A stretch of DNA of 64,000 nt, from contig NC_041011.1 in NCBI RefSeq assembly GCF_004193775.1, positions 45,081,167 through 45,145,166 on the forward strand, read 5' to 3'. Below the pieces are notes generated by a model that worked only from the letters and a program-made list of their open reading frames with translations, was not told the origin of the DNA and did not search any database. Position numbers and translations under genes: made by a program. This document shows positions 1-12,587 of this stretch, piece after piece. The stretch comes from Glycine soja. Its lineage: Eukaryota > Streptophyta > Magnoliopsida > Fabales > Fabaceae. Position 1 is the stretch's first letter; the number at the start of each line of letters is the position of its first letter.

Positions 1-777
1 TTTCTTCCTTGTGGAATGGCTGGAAAGCACCACCACCATTTCCACTTCTCTTCAATTCCAATCCAGGCACTTTCTTATTCACATCCTGAACAATTTTCCA
101 CAGGAAATTAGAATTTTTTGAGACACACAAAAACAATTCAATTCAACTCATCTCTTCAACAAAAAGCACAAAACAAAAACTTATTAAAACAATGACAAAT
201 TGACAATTAAGCTTTTGATTTTCTTACCTCCTCAGCTGGGGGATCTGGATTCCACAACTGAACAGATCTAAGCCAGTCGGATTTCCTCTTATCACTGTTA
301 TTATTTTCCTTTGAAACCCTTTGCTTGTGAGAATGTTGCTCATCATCCTCATCCTCTTCATCACAAAAAGGGGATGATGATGCCATTTTCTTGATTGGAA
401 TAAACTCCTCCAAAACAGGCCCTTCCGTTGATGTTGTCTGCTCCGAACACTCCGAGTGGCCATTCAAATTATACTCACTCGCAGTTCCAGACAATTGCTG
501 CTTGCAAGCTTCAATGGCTGCCAAAAAAAAACAAGAAACCAAAATCCCCTCAGAAAACAAACCCAGAAAAGAAAGGAGGAAACTTTATGATCCTCAAGCC
601 AAAACAACAAAAGTGTATGGCTGGTTTTTTTGTTGCGTTACCTTGAGTGACCAGTTCCAAGGAAAGAGGTAGCTCTTTGGAGAACACCTGAATCTTACGG
701 CGTTCTTCTTCCAATGTTTGGATGTAGTCAGGGAAGCCCATCTTCAAACTGTGCATTTTCTCAGTGAAAAAATACAT
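1..777 (-). CDS. HHO/NIGT1-type GARP (G2-like) transcriptional repressor, 5' part, cut by the window edge
   Basis: Three coding exons read on the minus strand: 777-642, 517-228 and 85-1 (continuing off the window), about 170 residues visible. Junctions fit GT/AG with matching phases (CAAG|GTAACG to GGCAG|CC; GAGGAG|GTAAGA to TTCAG|GATG). The start at 777 has an in-frame TAA a short way upstream; Met8 and Met13 are alternatives. The N-terminal module LEEERRKIQVF...ELPLSLELVTQ / AIEACKQQLSG, then PVLEEFIPIKK, an acidic DEEDEDDE run, DWLRSVQLWNPDPP and GGGAFQPFHKE is the hallmark N-terminal half of HRS1/HHO (NIGT1) proteins. Family members are nuclear GARP repressors that adjust nitrate- and phosphate-starvation genes. 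The GARP DNA-binding domain should lie left of position 1 and is not seen. Family assignment is firm; the exact paralogue is not. Confidence 0.92.
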
Positions 778-847
778 TTTTAAAGGAAGCCAAAGGTGGT
801 GATGGCGTTAAGAAGAAGAACGAGAAGAAGAGTGGGAGGGAGAAGGG

Positions 848-854
848 ATATATA
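848..854 (-). promoter_or_regulatory. Probable TATA box of the HHO gene
   Basis: TATATAT on the minus strand lies about 70 bases upstream of the start codon and is followed by a C/T-rich leader (CTCCCTCCCACTCTTC), which suggests a transcription start near 820. No ATG occurs between that point and 777. The motif is palindromic and could also be read on the plus strand, but no plus-strand gene follows. Confidence 0.45.
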
Positions 855-1101
855 AGGAAATGGCGTTTTGTAGAAGCAGAGAGAAAGAGCTTGTCATTGA
901 AGAATATGGGATCTTGGAATCAAATTTTGGAATAAATAAAATAGACTTGTAAATCAACCAAGAAAAACAATTGAAAAAAAAAAAGAAAAAGAAAATTCCC
1001 AACAAAGAAGGAAGAGAAAGAGAGAGACAGATCGAGAAAACGAGACATTGAAGCAAACGGCTCGGGAAAATATCGCGGTCGGGGCGTCGCATACAAAACA
1101 A

Positions 1102-2748
1102 GAATCTTCGATGCGTTTTATATTGTTTTTTATCTTTTTTAATATGTTCTTCTGCTATTATTGGCAGACGAATAAATAGTTTTTAGTTTTGGAAAAGAAT
1201 GAGAAAATGAAACTCCTGTGTATAAATTTTAATAAAAATAGAAATTAAAATATATGGAAAAAAAATTTAAAATGACACACGAAATATTTTAGATAGTCTT
1301 ATGATCCTTTAAGTTTGGCTCAACCATATTATTTTTAAATTTTAATCCATAATTTTGAATAATTAAAAAATGTATTATATTAGAATATCATTTTTATTTG
1401 AGATGTTAGAATATCATTAAAAATATTTTTAAAAATACTTAAATCAACTCGAAAAAACTAAAAGATTAATAAAAAAATATTTTATATAAGTACATAGTAT
1501 TTCATAGATTTATCTCTTGTAAAAAAAAGTATTTCATAAATGGAGTGATTTTTTTTAAAACTATCATGATTTTGATTTTTCTGTAAGACATTTAGTTATC
1601 ATATAAGTTTCGGTCATAATTTATTTTTAAGAAATCAAGAATGTATTTTATAATAATTAAACTTAAGTTTTTAATATAAAATCAATGTGTATTATCCATT
1701 GAATAATATCTATTGAATATAATTTATTGATATAATAATAATAATAATAATAACAAGTAATTAATAATTAATAATTTCCACGGATAGGAAGGGAGAGAGA
1801 AGGCTATTTTATTCGCATTTAAGCATTTTCTTCGTGCGCTAGTAATTGCACTCTTTCCGGTCTTTTCTACCTTTTCACCAATCACTATTCTAGTTTAAGT
1901 ATAAGATAAAAAAATTCTCTCCTCTATCCTTTTTCTGCCAGCCTTTCTATTTAATATTACGCTACATTATCTTATGAAAAGTAAGTTTTTGTCAAATCAT
2001 ATTAATTGAGTTTAATATGCACATTTATAATGTAAAATAGATTTATATTATTATTTAATTATAAACTAATATTGATAATTTTTAAAGATAATTTTATAAA
2101 AGTTAATAAAATTTATTATATTGAGATTAATGTTTTTACTTGATAAAAAAATTAAGATTGTTAATAAAATAAAAAAAAAAGAGACAAACAGGCCAAGAAA
2201 AAATGTTTTTTAAAGACGAGGAAAAAAATAAAAAAAAAATGGTTATAAATATTAAACATAAAAATATATGTTGAAAGATATGAATCTTTTAATCTAAATT
2301 ATGCAAGGAATATACCCCATGAGTTCCAAAGAAAAGGGAATGACCACGTTGCAAGCGTGTATTATGCTCCGTAATATGAGTGAGTGGCCTTTCATGGCTT
2401 CCAATGGCCAACCCTATTAATTTAGCATCCACTTTTCTCATGTTTCAATGTTCCTATGATTCTCTAGCGTACCGCTAGTACCAGCTGTGCATGACTTTTG
2501 TTACGTCTCAGTTTCTATAAATATTCAGGACCACTTCACATTAGCTTATTATTACATTTTTGGGTGTGTAAATGACTTGAGATTAGCTTAATTTATTATT
2601 ACACACTTCATAGGTATTCTCTTTCTCTCTCTATACATGTGGACAGTGGAGTGGACACACACAACAGCCCTATTTAGGTCATGCTTATCTGAATCAATTT
2701 AGTCCTGCCTACAATTTGCTTAATTATTCTAAATTTTAAGGACTGACG
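1102..2748. other. Intergenic AT-rich DNA
   Basis: Upstream flank of the HHO gene. It holds a short ATA trinucleotide run (about 1732-1753) and homopolymer A/T tracts. No coding region or RNA gene was recognised. Confidence 0.6.
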
Positions 2749-3030
2749 CTTTGTTTGGATGATGAAAGAAGTAGAAAAGAAAAAAGTAAGAAAGAAGAGA
2801 GAATGAATGAAATATTTTTTTTTTAAAGTGTTTGGATTCAAAAAAGTAGGGGAAAAGTAAAAGACAAATGAAAGTTGAATTTTTTTTCTTTACCTATTTG
2901 GTTAAATAGAAAAGTTGAGAGAAAGAAAATTATGTTTTTTTAAACAGACATATTTACTCATAATTTTCTCTCCATAGTCATTTCTCTCTTCATAACTTTC
3001 CCCTTCTCATTTTCTATTAATCCAAACAAT
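2749..3030. mobile_element. MITE-like element with imperfect terminal inverted repeats
   Basis: The left end GCTTTGTTTGGATGATGAAAG and the right end (read inverted, GCATTGTTTGGATTAAT) share TTGTTTGGAT. The purine-rich left arm (GAAAGAAGTAGAAAAG...) is loosely mirrored by a pyrimidine-rich right arm. A third copy of the end motif (GTGTTTGGATTC) sits inside near 2829. No clean target-site duplication was found, so the superfamily is left open. Confidence 0.5.
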
Positions 3031-6000
3031 GCATAAGTTCATGTAATAAAAAAAAAGAGATTTATATTAAATTATGTATATTAAACTTAGTTTATGTTCA
3101 TCTTATCAAATATTTTCAATTCAATAAGATAGTTTATTAGTTTTTAGCTTTTTAACTGACTTATAAATTAATTTTATTAAATGTTTAATAATTTTATGAT
3201 TCTCAGACATGAATTTTTTTCTTGTAGTAAATGTCCCACTAAAGTAATTTATCCTTTCTCTCTATGTATCTATCCCGATTGAAGTTATAGAAGGGATAAC
3301 AAGTAGATGATTTGCTTTTCTTTGGGAAATGAATGATAACATGTAGGATAGTACTGCTGGTGTTTTATGTATGTGACAGCTCAGACTTGAGAATGAATTC
3401 ATTGTTCTGCATTGTGTTAGTTTATTTTATTTGGATAATAAAATAATACCCTGCTTCTGATATTACAATAATGTATAAACAAAAGATTTACTAATTCAGT
3501 CCCTAACATATTTTCATAATTTTGTTTGTTATTTTTTTAAGGTTTTTTTTTCTAATTTTTAAATATATTAATTATTTTTTTAACATATTTTTATTTAATT
3601 ATTTTCTTTTTAAATATTAATGAAAAAAATTGAGTGGATAGAGAAATAAAAATAATAATTTTAAAATGATAGTATAATTAATTTTTAGATTTAATATAAT
3701 TGACTAAACTAACTATTTTTTTTAAGGAGTGTAAATAAGTTAAAAAATCTTATAATTAGGTAACCAGGAAGTATAATTTTCAGTAGAAACATGCAAATAG
3801 AAACACATGCATTACCTTTATTCTATTTTATTAGTATTTCTTCAAAAGAAAATCGAAGAAGAAGAAAGAAAGATGTGAGTCTGTGTATTATTTGTTTTTC
3901 TAACTATTCGGTTTTGATGTCAGAGTATATTATGATTTTTGTGAGTGAAGAAGTATCACTCTAAAAATTTTATATGCGTGATAAAGAGACATTTTTTTTC
4001 GGATTTTGCAATCAGTGTCCTAATGATAATTGTTAGGGCATCTATTATGCTAGGTTGTTTAAACGAATTGTTTATCATAATTTTGTAGATTTTAGAATTT
4101 TGCATAAATTTAAATACTGAAAGTTTACTTTAGTATCAAAGGTTATTGAAGTAAGAGATACTTAATTTAACAGTCTTATAATATTTGAAAAATATTTTAT
4201 TTTAATAAAAAATAATTGTTTATATTGTTATGTCATTTGTTTTACTAAAGAAAAAAATTAAGTAACCTTACTTAAAAGTTAAACAGTCATATAAACATTT
4301 TCATTAGAGATACAATGAGGAATTAAAATGAGAAAATTCTTAATGTATTAATCATAAGTGCAAAAACAATCATGAAGAATCCAGTTTTATAACTCCCAAT
4401 AAAGAACTTTTTATTCTTAATTTTTTAATTAGTATACTTAGGATACTAATTACCATTTATCTTATTTTTTACATCAAATTTTGTGAATTGTGGTTTGCAT
4501 TAGGAAAAAAATATTGAAAAATGTATAAATTCAATGATTGTAGATTTGTAGATGTTGTGGATCAGACTTTAATTTCCAAGTTCCGTGAGAACCATGAAAA
4601 AATAGAATGAATATAAAGAGCTAGAAATGAGCTTATTAGAAAAAAGACAGATGAGCTACGAAGAAGAGAAGATAGATAAAGGAAGAAAGAGAGAGAGAAG
4701 AAACTGCTCATATATTGCCTATACAATGATGGAAAATGTTCTAGCTAACAAGCAACGAGTTTCCATCAAAGGCCTATTCATAGGCTTAGGGAGCTACCAC
4801 TTTATTAATTACTATCAGTTATGATGGATTTGGTTTTCCTTGAGGAAGTAGGAAAATGTCCCACTTTCATGACCCAAGTGGGTCAACTCATAATTTATAT
4901 GAGAAGTTCAATTTTATGGTGAGCAATAAAACTTGCATGCATCTACACAAACAGTCTGATGCCAAAGTCAGAGAATATAAAAGGCGAATTATGAGATTCA
5001 AATGTATATTTGTAGGCATAAAATGTCTTATATAATGATAAATGAAGGAAAATTAAGTAGTTATTCTGGGCAATGGGTCACCTGACAAGTCCAAAATATC
5101 TACAGAACACCATTGTTTGAATATAAAAAGCCAAATTTTTCACAAGATGTTAAATTTTTTATATCATTTTGTTTTGGTCGAATTATTTTTGCGCATTATT
5201 AATAGATTTATTTGTAATGGGTCTATCAGTTCTGTCAAACAGATTTGATCAAGCCCACTAGTGTTTTCTTGGAGGCTAAAAATACTGAGCTCTTTCTCTG
5301 TCCCTCTTGAGTTGGTACGTTAGATGGGCAAGCCTTGGGTAATATCCAACGCATCTTTTTTTTTTTGTTGAATATATGCAACCCATCTGGCACGACCGAT
5401 AGAGTTCCATTGCCTTCAAATTTTGTCTGTTTTTCAACCAAAAATTTCTTCTTGTCGGTTTGGTTTCCAATGCAACCAAGAAAATAACACGATCTTTTAC
5501 AATCCCAATTTTCATACCCAAGTTGTAGAAAAAATATTTGACACAAGATTGCTGTATATAGCTTAAAGGAAAGAAAGAGAAAAAAAATTGAAAAATGTAA
5601 CGAATAGGGGAAAAGAAATATAGACATGTAAAGATGCAAGGTAAGTAGCACTTAATATAACCCATAACTATCAACAAATTACAACGGCAAGACCCTATAT
5701 AACCCCTAACCCCTTTTTTTGAGTTGTACTATTTTCTCTTTCCCACTACCATTATAATTAGTGATACCAACACCACTACTTTTATTATTATCACTAACAC
5801 TATCATTATTGATTATATAGCTTATTATCATCCTTATTACATAACAATTATAATCATTCTCTCTATCACTCTAATAATCACTAATGTTATTGTTACTGTC
5901 ACAATTGTAATTATTATTATCACCACCACTATAATTATCATTATTATATAATTTTTTGCCACCACAACTCTCTCTCTCTTTGATAGTTTTAATTGATGTG

Positions 6001-6814
6001 TCAAATGTTAGTTGGTTAATAAACATGTTATCATCAAGTTCTATAATTATGAATAACTTGTACCTTATTTGTTTTACCTTATATGCCTTCATGGAAGTCT
6101 ATGTGACTCACTCCCTTTTTTTTACAGGTTGCGACCCTTAAATTTGGTGGGCCAGTTTTGCCTTACATTATACTTGCATGCTTACAGGCTTATTGGTAAT
6201 TTTAGTTAACTTAACTGACCACTGAAAAAGAAAGATGGTGATTAAATTGGAGGGAAATATCAAAATATATAAGAAGGAACGTGAAGTGAGGAGGCAGTGA
6301 CAGATGAATGATGAGGAGCTATGAAAGTCTGAGATATATAACACTGTTTGGTTTGTCCAAGTTAATTTCCTTTCTCGTACAAAAATAACAAAATGGCAAA
6401 GTTATCTTCGGCTTTCCCACATTCAAGTCCCACTTAAACCAAATTCACAAAGCAACTCATGCACCACCTAAAGTGGTGCTCCTGTCTGTACTTTTTTGGC
6501 CCATGCCATTCAATCCATGTGTTGGATCGAATCCAAAGCCTCTCAAATAGACATTCAATTCATTCATCTTCTAATTCCTCTAACCCCGCGCGCCCAGAAA
6601 GTTTTTTGCTTTCACCTAATTAGCACCACACCTAGCTAGCCTATAATGGAATTCCTGGAGTGAAGGATTTTATCATAAACATGCATGGCCGGGATTTGAA
6701 TTTGAATCTGAAATTAATTATATTGATAACCTTTAAATATAAGTTATTTTTTATAATAAAAAGATATTAAAAATATGTTAAAAATATTTATTTATCAGTT
6801 ATTTTTTACTTAAA
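3031..6814. other. Intergenic AT-rich DNA
   Basis: Short open frames occur (for example 4627-4824 + and 5235-5677 -) but none resembles a known family, and the second is rich in F/Y/S as expected from translated low-complexity DNA. A degenerate ATY-rich stretch lies at about 5745-5950. Nothing else is supported. Confidence 0.5.
5745..5950. repeat. Low-complexity ATT/ATC/ACC trinucleotide-rich tract
   Basis: The plus strand is dominated by ATT, ATC, ACT and ACC triplets in shifting order. It is a decayed trinucleotide microsatellite rather than coding sequence; its I/T-rich translation is an artefact. Confidence 0.7.
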
Positions 6815-7891
6815 TGTTAAGAATTGATATTTTTCTTATTTATGACTTGCAAATATGAAAAGAAGGGATTAAAAGCGAAAAAGATCCAGAAAATATAAAA
6901 AATATGAATAAGGAAGATTTTTTGCATCGGACTCAAGTCCATTCCAACAACTATAAAAAGGGAGCTAAGCCAAAGAGAAAATACACCACACCGAGTTTCA
7001 GAGCATTCTAATACACACTTAAAGTCTGAGAACTCTCCTTTAGAGAATTTTCTCTCATCATTTTCTATTCTTTTTTTTTCATCCCTTCTCTTCCATCAAT
7101 TTCTAAATCCCTTTTCAAGTGTAAGGCTCCTTATGACTATAAGAGGTTAAACTCTTAGTTAGGACCTAATAGGCTTAAAAAGTTAAAAGATGTATTGTAC
7201 ACTTCATATCTATCAATGCAAACAAGTGTTTTCTTTTCTATTATTCTTTCTTATTTTAATTTTATGTATCATTAATCCTTGCATCATCTTTGGGGGTTAA
7301 GTGCTCGACAAAGGATAATCCTTAATAGAAATACAAGGAAGGTCTTGCATGCATCTTTTTTAAGAATTAGTTGCTCGATAGAGGGTAATTTCTAATAAAA
7401 TTAAAAGAAAGAGGTATCTTAATAAAATCATTGTTAGACATAAAGTGATTGTGTTATGCTCATGCATCAAAGAAAACATCTAGAATTAGAACTTCATGTA
7501 TTTTATCAATTGAATCTTTGCAAAGATATTTAGAAGATAGATAAGTAAAATAGGTTTGTCATCGTGAGACATCAAGGGTAAATATTCTAATAGATGCGGG
7601 TAGGAAAAATTCACCTGATAGAGAAAAATATCAAATAATACATCTTAGGCAAATAAGACATGTTAAGTCCTAACATTCTCATCACATTAAATTTTCTATT
7701 ATTCCTTTTTTTTTCTATTATTATCTAATATTCATTGTTCTATTCTTTTAAAATCATCTTTTATATCGCATCTTATCTTTTTTTCTTATAAATTGAAAAT
7801 TATTCAATACAAGTACAAAATAAAATTCCCGTGAAAATCGACACTCGGACTTCTAAATCTTTAATACGGTACACTTGTCAAACCGTTAACA
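6815..7891 (+). mobile_element. Probable solo LTR of a Ty3/gypsy (Tat/Ogre-like) retrotransposon
   Basis: The proposed ends TGTTAA and TTAACA are perfect 6-base inverted repeats, giving about 1077 bases. Inside, CTATAAAAAGGG (6951-6962) is a TATA box followed by a leader, as in an LTR promoter. Near the 3' end the string CGACACTCGGACTT...ACGGTACACTTG matches the conserved 3' LTR segment I know from legume Tat-lineage gypsy elements. No primer-binding site follows 7891 and no coding frames flank it, so it is read as a solo LTR. Flanking 5-base duplications are not evident, so the exact ends are uncertain. Confidence 0.6.
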
Positions 7892-10800
7892 TATATATTG
7901 TTACTGGTTTGCCTTAGAAAATGTTATTTCTTATGATTTTGGAAAGACAAATTTCTATATTTGGACAGTTATGTGGGACGTTGGTAGACTAAAGTATTTC
8001 CAGCTATTTTGGAAGGACAAATTATTAACTATGGAAAACTTAAGTAGTTTTATCAATGGGATAACTAATTAACTTAAACAAGATTCTAAAGAAATAAAAG
8101 GCATCCAAGTGAATAGACTAGCACAATCTTAAAAAATAATGAATCATAAGAAAAAGAACTTTACCATTTGTATTGTTTGGAACTGTTATTTCTTCTTATA
8201 CTTTCTGTAGAAAGTTTCAAAATGTAATGTCCAAATGATCTCATAGAGGGATAGGTCAAAGGCTTCAAACATTAGTGTGTACCTAGATTGATTATTTTGC
8301 CTGTTGTAGATATATTTAGTAGGAAGAAGGAAACCCATCAAATGGTACTTGGTCAATGACAACTTGCATCACGTGGCAAGAGAAAATCTTATGATTTCCT
8401 AGATTTTCAACGACATAAAAATGAAATTGGTGCCTTCAATATAAATAAATAAAAAATAAAAGATTGGTGCCAAGGCAACCAACAAAGACACATTATAAAT
8501 ATATGTAAATTGGCAAGCATCCTGTACCTGCCATAAACAATGTGTTAATGCTGTAGGTCAAGGTTTTTTTCCTTAGGAGTTAAAGATAAGATTTATAATA
8601 ATTCATGTATTTTTATTCAATCAACTGAATTAGATCCTCTTAATATATGTTTGTAAGGTTTTAATAAAACATAATATAATAAGTAAATTTTGTGATAGTT
8701 AAATTCATGTTTCATTTGGCAAAGAAAAATGTATAGTACAAAAGCCTTATAGGATACCTTAATTGCTAACAGATACCCCAATTTCTATAAGATTAGTAAG
8801 GAAGAACTAAACAAATAGTAATTTGTAACATGTTTGTTTTCAAGAAATAATGAAAAAATGAATATATTGTAAACAAAACCTTCAGCATCTTGTAAAGAGA
8901 CTACTTAAATTTTATTTTAAAAGTCGCATTTTATGTTAAAAATGTCAGAAAATAAACAAATCAAAACATCTTTTATACATGAATTTGTTAATTAGTTCAA
9001 CCAAACTCCTAAGCCTAAAGGTAATTTATATAGTCATTGTAGACAATTGAATGGTATATATTTCTCACAATTTCTATAAAATAAATCAATTTACCATAGC
9101 TGCATGAGACAGTCAGGTGTTCAGCACTCTACATTGGAGTATATATATCTGTTTCTTCTTCTCATGAAACAAGAGTCCGGGAGAGTAGATAGGAGAACAA
9201 TAACCTAGAACCTACAAGAAATTAATCTCTAGGCAGTAGGCATGCTGAAACTAGCTTAGATAAACTCAAATTTGGAACTTCTACCTAACCTTTTGCCACC
9301 TTTTTTAGTTGGTGTGTGGATCACCTGAGTGAAGGCCAAGAGATAGATTGGTCATTGATGAGATGATTGAACAGTCACTCAAAGATTCCAAGTTTTAGGG
9401 CTATGTCCAATCAAAGACCATGGCCTACCAGCCCTTTACTTCAGCCCATTAATGCTGCCCCCTATCAATTTTGTCCACCATGGATGCTACTGTACTGTTC
9501 ACGAGATGCTTCAACTTATGACCTGATTTGCCACCACGTACAACAATCGCCCCATATTTCTGACCTTTTGCCCGACATTGAGAATTTTATCATTTAGTTC
9601 TATACCCTTGACCCGAGCTATACAAAATTTACTAGGGTGATTTCAGATTAATTAAAGTTACTCAATCGCATACGTAGTAGGGTTATGGATACTGGAGTAC
9701 TTCTTGAAATTTAAGTACTAAAGTGAATATAGGGTGATTTTGTTCAATTTTTTTTTAAAAAATATTTATTTTAATAAAATAAACAGTTTTATTTATTTAT
9801 TTATTAGTATATTTGTCTAAAATATTTCTATTTAAAAAAATTATTTTTTATTTATTTTTAGAAACATATATATCATATCTGTTTATTAAAAAAATATTTT
9901 TTTTAAAAACATACTTATTTTAAAATTGATTTTTTTAAAAGTTTAAACAAACCAGCCTATTTCATCAAATTTAAGTAGGGTCATGGATACTATTATCTCG
10001 GGTCTCGATTATAAGAAGAAAAAAAATCATATTTCACACTTATTAAAAAAATTAGTTAATTTTATTAGATTATATTATTTTCAATTGGAAAAAAAATATG
10101 TTTCCTAAACTATCATTCATTAAAACTTAATATCAAGTATAAAAAAAGTCATCAACTTTATTAAATGAAGAGTAATATGAAAATAACCAAGAAAATACAG
10201 AAAATTAATTTTTTTTATATTTAAAATAAAAAATAAGATTTTTATTTCTTATATTTGACACCAGTACTTATCGAAATGAGTAAATTAATTACACTAGTCA
10301 TTTTTAAGGTTTGATAAAATTATACAAACTTTTTTTGTTCTTTTAATATAACAACGCCCTTATAAGGGAACATGTACGATGCAATATTTATAAAAATATT
10401 TAATATGGCTAGTGTAACTGTGTAAGGTATAAATGATGTAGATATAATGTTTTTTAAATAATTAAGGTGATTAGTATAGGAGTAAAAGCAAAGAGAATGT
10501 AATTTTATAAAATCTCATAAATAATTGGTATAGTTTATCCTGTTAAAATTTGTTTCTTTACGTTTCCAACTCCAGTGCGATTTTATACACAAACGTTAAT
10601 TAGTTATGCGAAAATTGCTTACTATCTCGATTTAGATGTTGCTAATCAAGATTAAACTAGGAGTGGTGTATATATAGTTATACACACGTACGTACACATG
10701 CAGTAGAGATTTCTTTCTCTTTCTCTCTGTAGGAATTGGAACAGTTAAAGTTGATTCACTCGAGTTTCATTACATGCAGTACTTCTCCATCACTGTCACA

Positions 10801-12477
10801 ATCCCTTAAGTGAGAGAGAGAGGGACACACGCCTCCCCTTCTACAGTTCTCCATGTCTACTTACTCTATTCCTATTACCACTCACACTTATAGTTTTGTG
10901 TGTTTGCTGTCTGTATCTGAAATGGAAAGAGACTGTACCATTGCACACTCACTCTCACTTTTCGGTGTGTGTGCGTTGCAGGTAGAGATTTTATTTTTCT
11001 TATACGTTTTTTTTATAAAAAAAAAAGATAGAGAGAGATGCTTTGGTAGCGAAGAAAAAATTATCATGATATATATCCAAAGAAATCTAAAGGTTTTTGG
11101 TACAATTAGCTTTTAGGTCAATAATTGAATGAGTTTGTGTACCCTGTCAATAACTATATCAAAATCTTTAAATTTTTTAAAATGTCATTGAGTTTCTCAA
11201 AATATAAAGTCCAGCAATACTGGTTGAAAAATTCGTTTTAATTTTGTAATTTCATACAACTATTTTTAACAATTAAGATAGAGAAGATAAATTAGGTAAA
11301 ATTGTTAAGTGTTGATCTGGTGATTGGTGCAGACGAGGGAGAAGTGAAGAGGAAGTGGCAGTGCCACTGTCACCAGCAATCTAGTAGATTCCTCTGCAGT
11401 TTTATGTCAACCCTACTCTTGCGTGTGTAACACTAATACTATTATAGTGTGAAATTCTGTTAGTATCTTTTATCATCACATAGTAGTTAATTAGTAGTAT
11501 TAAAAATAACTGATCGATGTGATAGATGCTAACTGTAACTGTAACTGATGCCGTGTAAGAAAATTAACTTGCATTTACCTCTGTCGCGCCTAAAATTAAA
11601 CTTCTTCCCAAAATACTATTTGTTTTGTGCTCTCCATTCTATGCTTTGCCTCCTCCACTCTTCTGTCTTTGCTGGTGCTGGCTCCTCCATTTCCAAACAT
11701 TTCAAAATGCACACATATCATCCTTATCCTTTTCTTCATTATATATATATATATATATATTCTTGTCTCAAATATAAGAAAACAAATATTTTTTCTTGAT
11801 TTAAAATATATAAAAAATTTAATTAATTTTATCTTATTTAATATTATTATTTTTTAAAATATTCGTCATTAGTTGAGTTGTTAGTTTTAATGACTCTTTC
11901 TTTTTTTTATTTCAAATTCTAATAAAAAATAAGTTAAAAATTACTTTTTAAATAAAATTGATGTCATTAAATATGCTTAATTAATTTTTTTAATTAATGT
12001 GAATTTTTTTTCTTATATTATAGACCAAAGAAAGCATACATTAATACCCTCTTTCTTTCTCTATTCTACCAAGCCTACTACTCCTACACCGGAAAGGAAA
12101 TTAAATGAGAAAGCAGAGAAATATTTAAAATCTAAGTTTGAGAAAATAATAATAATTTTTTTAGCAGAAAAACAAGGTTTTTTCTTCTATTTTTTTTTTT
12201 ACATTTTATTCAATGAAACAAAAGAAAGCACACTATTATTTTTTTTATTTACTAGTTAAATTAAATGTACAAAATATTTATCTGTTTTGACATGACTAAT
12301 CTCTCTTAAAAAAAAGTCTAACTGAAAAATTCGAGCTGACGTAAATTAGTTTTTTTTTTCTATCTCCATTAAAAAGAAAACACAATAAGATAAAAGAAGT
12401 ACACAAAAACAAGGATTTTTCCTATTAAAAAAATAAAAACACTGAAACAAAAACAAAATTAAAACACACAAATTATG
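7892..12477. other. Intergenic DNA upstream of the WIP gene
   Basis: AT-rich with many homopolymers. GA-rich and GT/CA-rich stretches lie at 10700-11050 and an (AT)n run at about 11742-11760. Small frames at 9367-9597, 10853-11116, 11548-11857 and 11999-12259 have no recognisable family and repetitive composition. A perfect short palindrome, AGTGGCA-G-TGCCACT, lies near 11354-11368. No gene is called. Confidence 0.5.
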
Positions 12478-12480
12478 TTT

Positions 12481-12489
12481 ATTTATAGC
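12481..12489 (+). promoter_or_regulatory. Candidate TATA box of the WIP zinc-finger gene
   Basis: ATTTATAGC, about 100 bases before the start codon, is followed by a C/T-rich leader with CTCTCTC repeats and no upstream ATG. This is plausible spacing for a plant core promoter, but the motif is weak. Confidence 0.35.
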
Positions 12490-12587
12490 CTTTATCGTCC
12501 CTCCACATTGAATTTCTCAAACCAAAACTCAACCCTCTCTCCCTCACTAGCTCTCTCTCATCTGCACTATTGATCCATAAATCAACC

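Noticed and set aside
5235..5677. Two overlapping minus-strand frames of about 135 codons
   Set aside because: Composition biased to F/Y/S/K, two frames open at once, no recognisable motif.
10700..11500. GA-rich and GT-rich region with a short palindrome, considered as a microRNA precursor or untranslated leader
   Set aside because: No stem of sufficient length and no match to microRNAs I know (miR156, 159, 164, 166, 172, 319, 396 and others were considered by eye across the window).
12570..12587. Upstream extension of the WIP protein starting at 12570
   Set aside because: The codon at 12570 is TTG, not ATG; the first ATG in frame is 12588.
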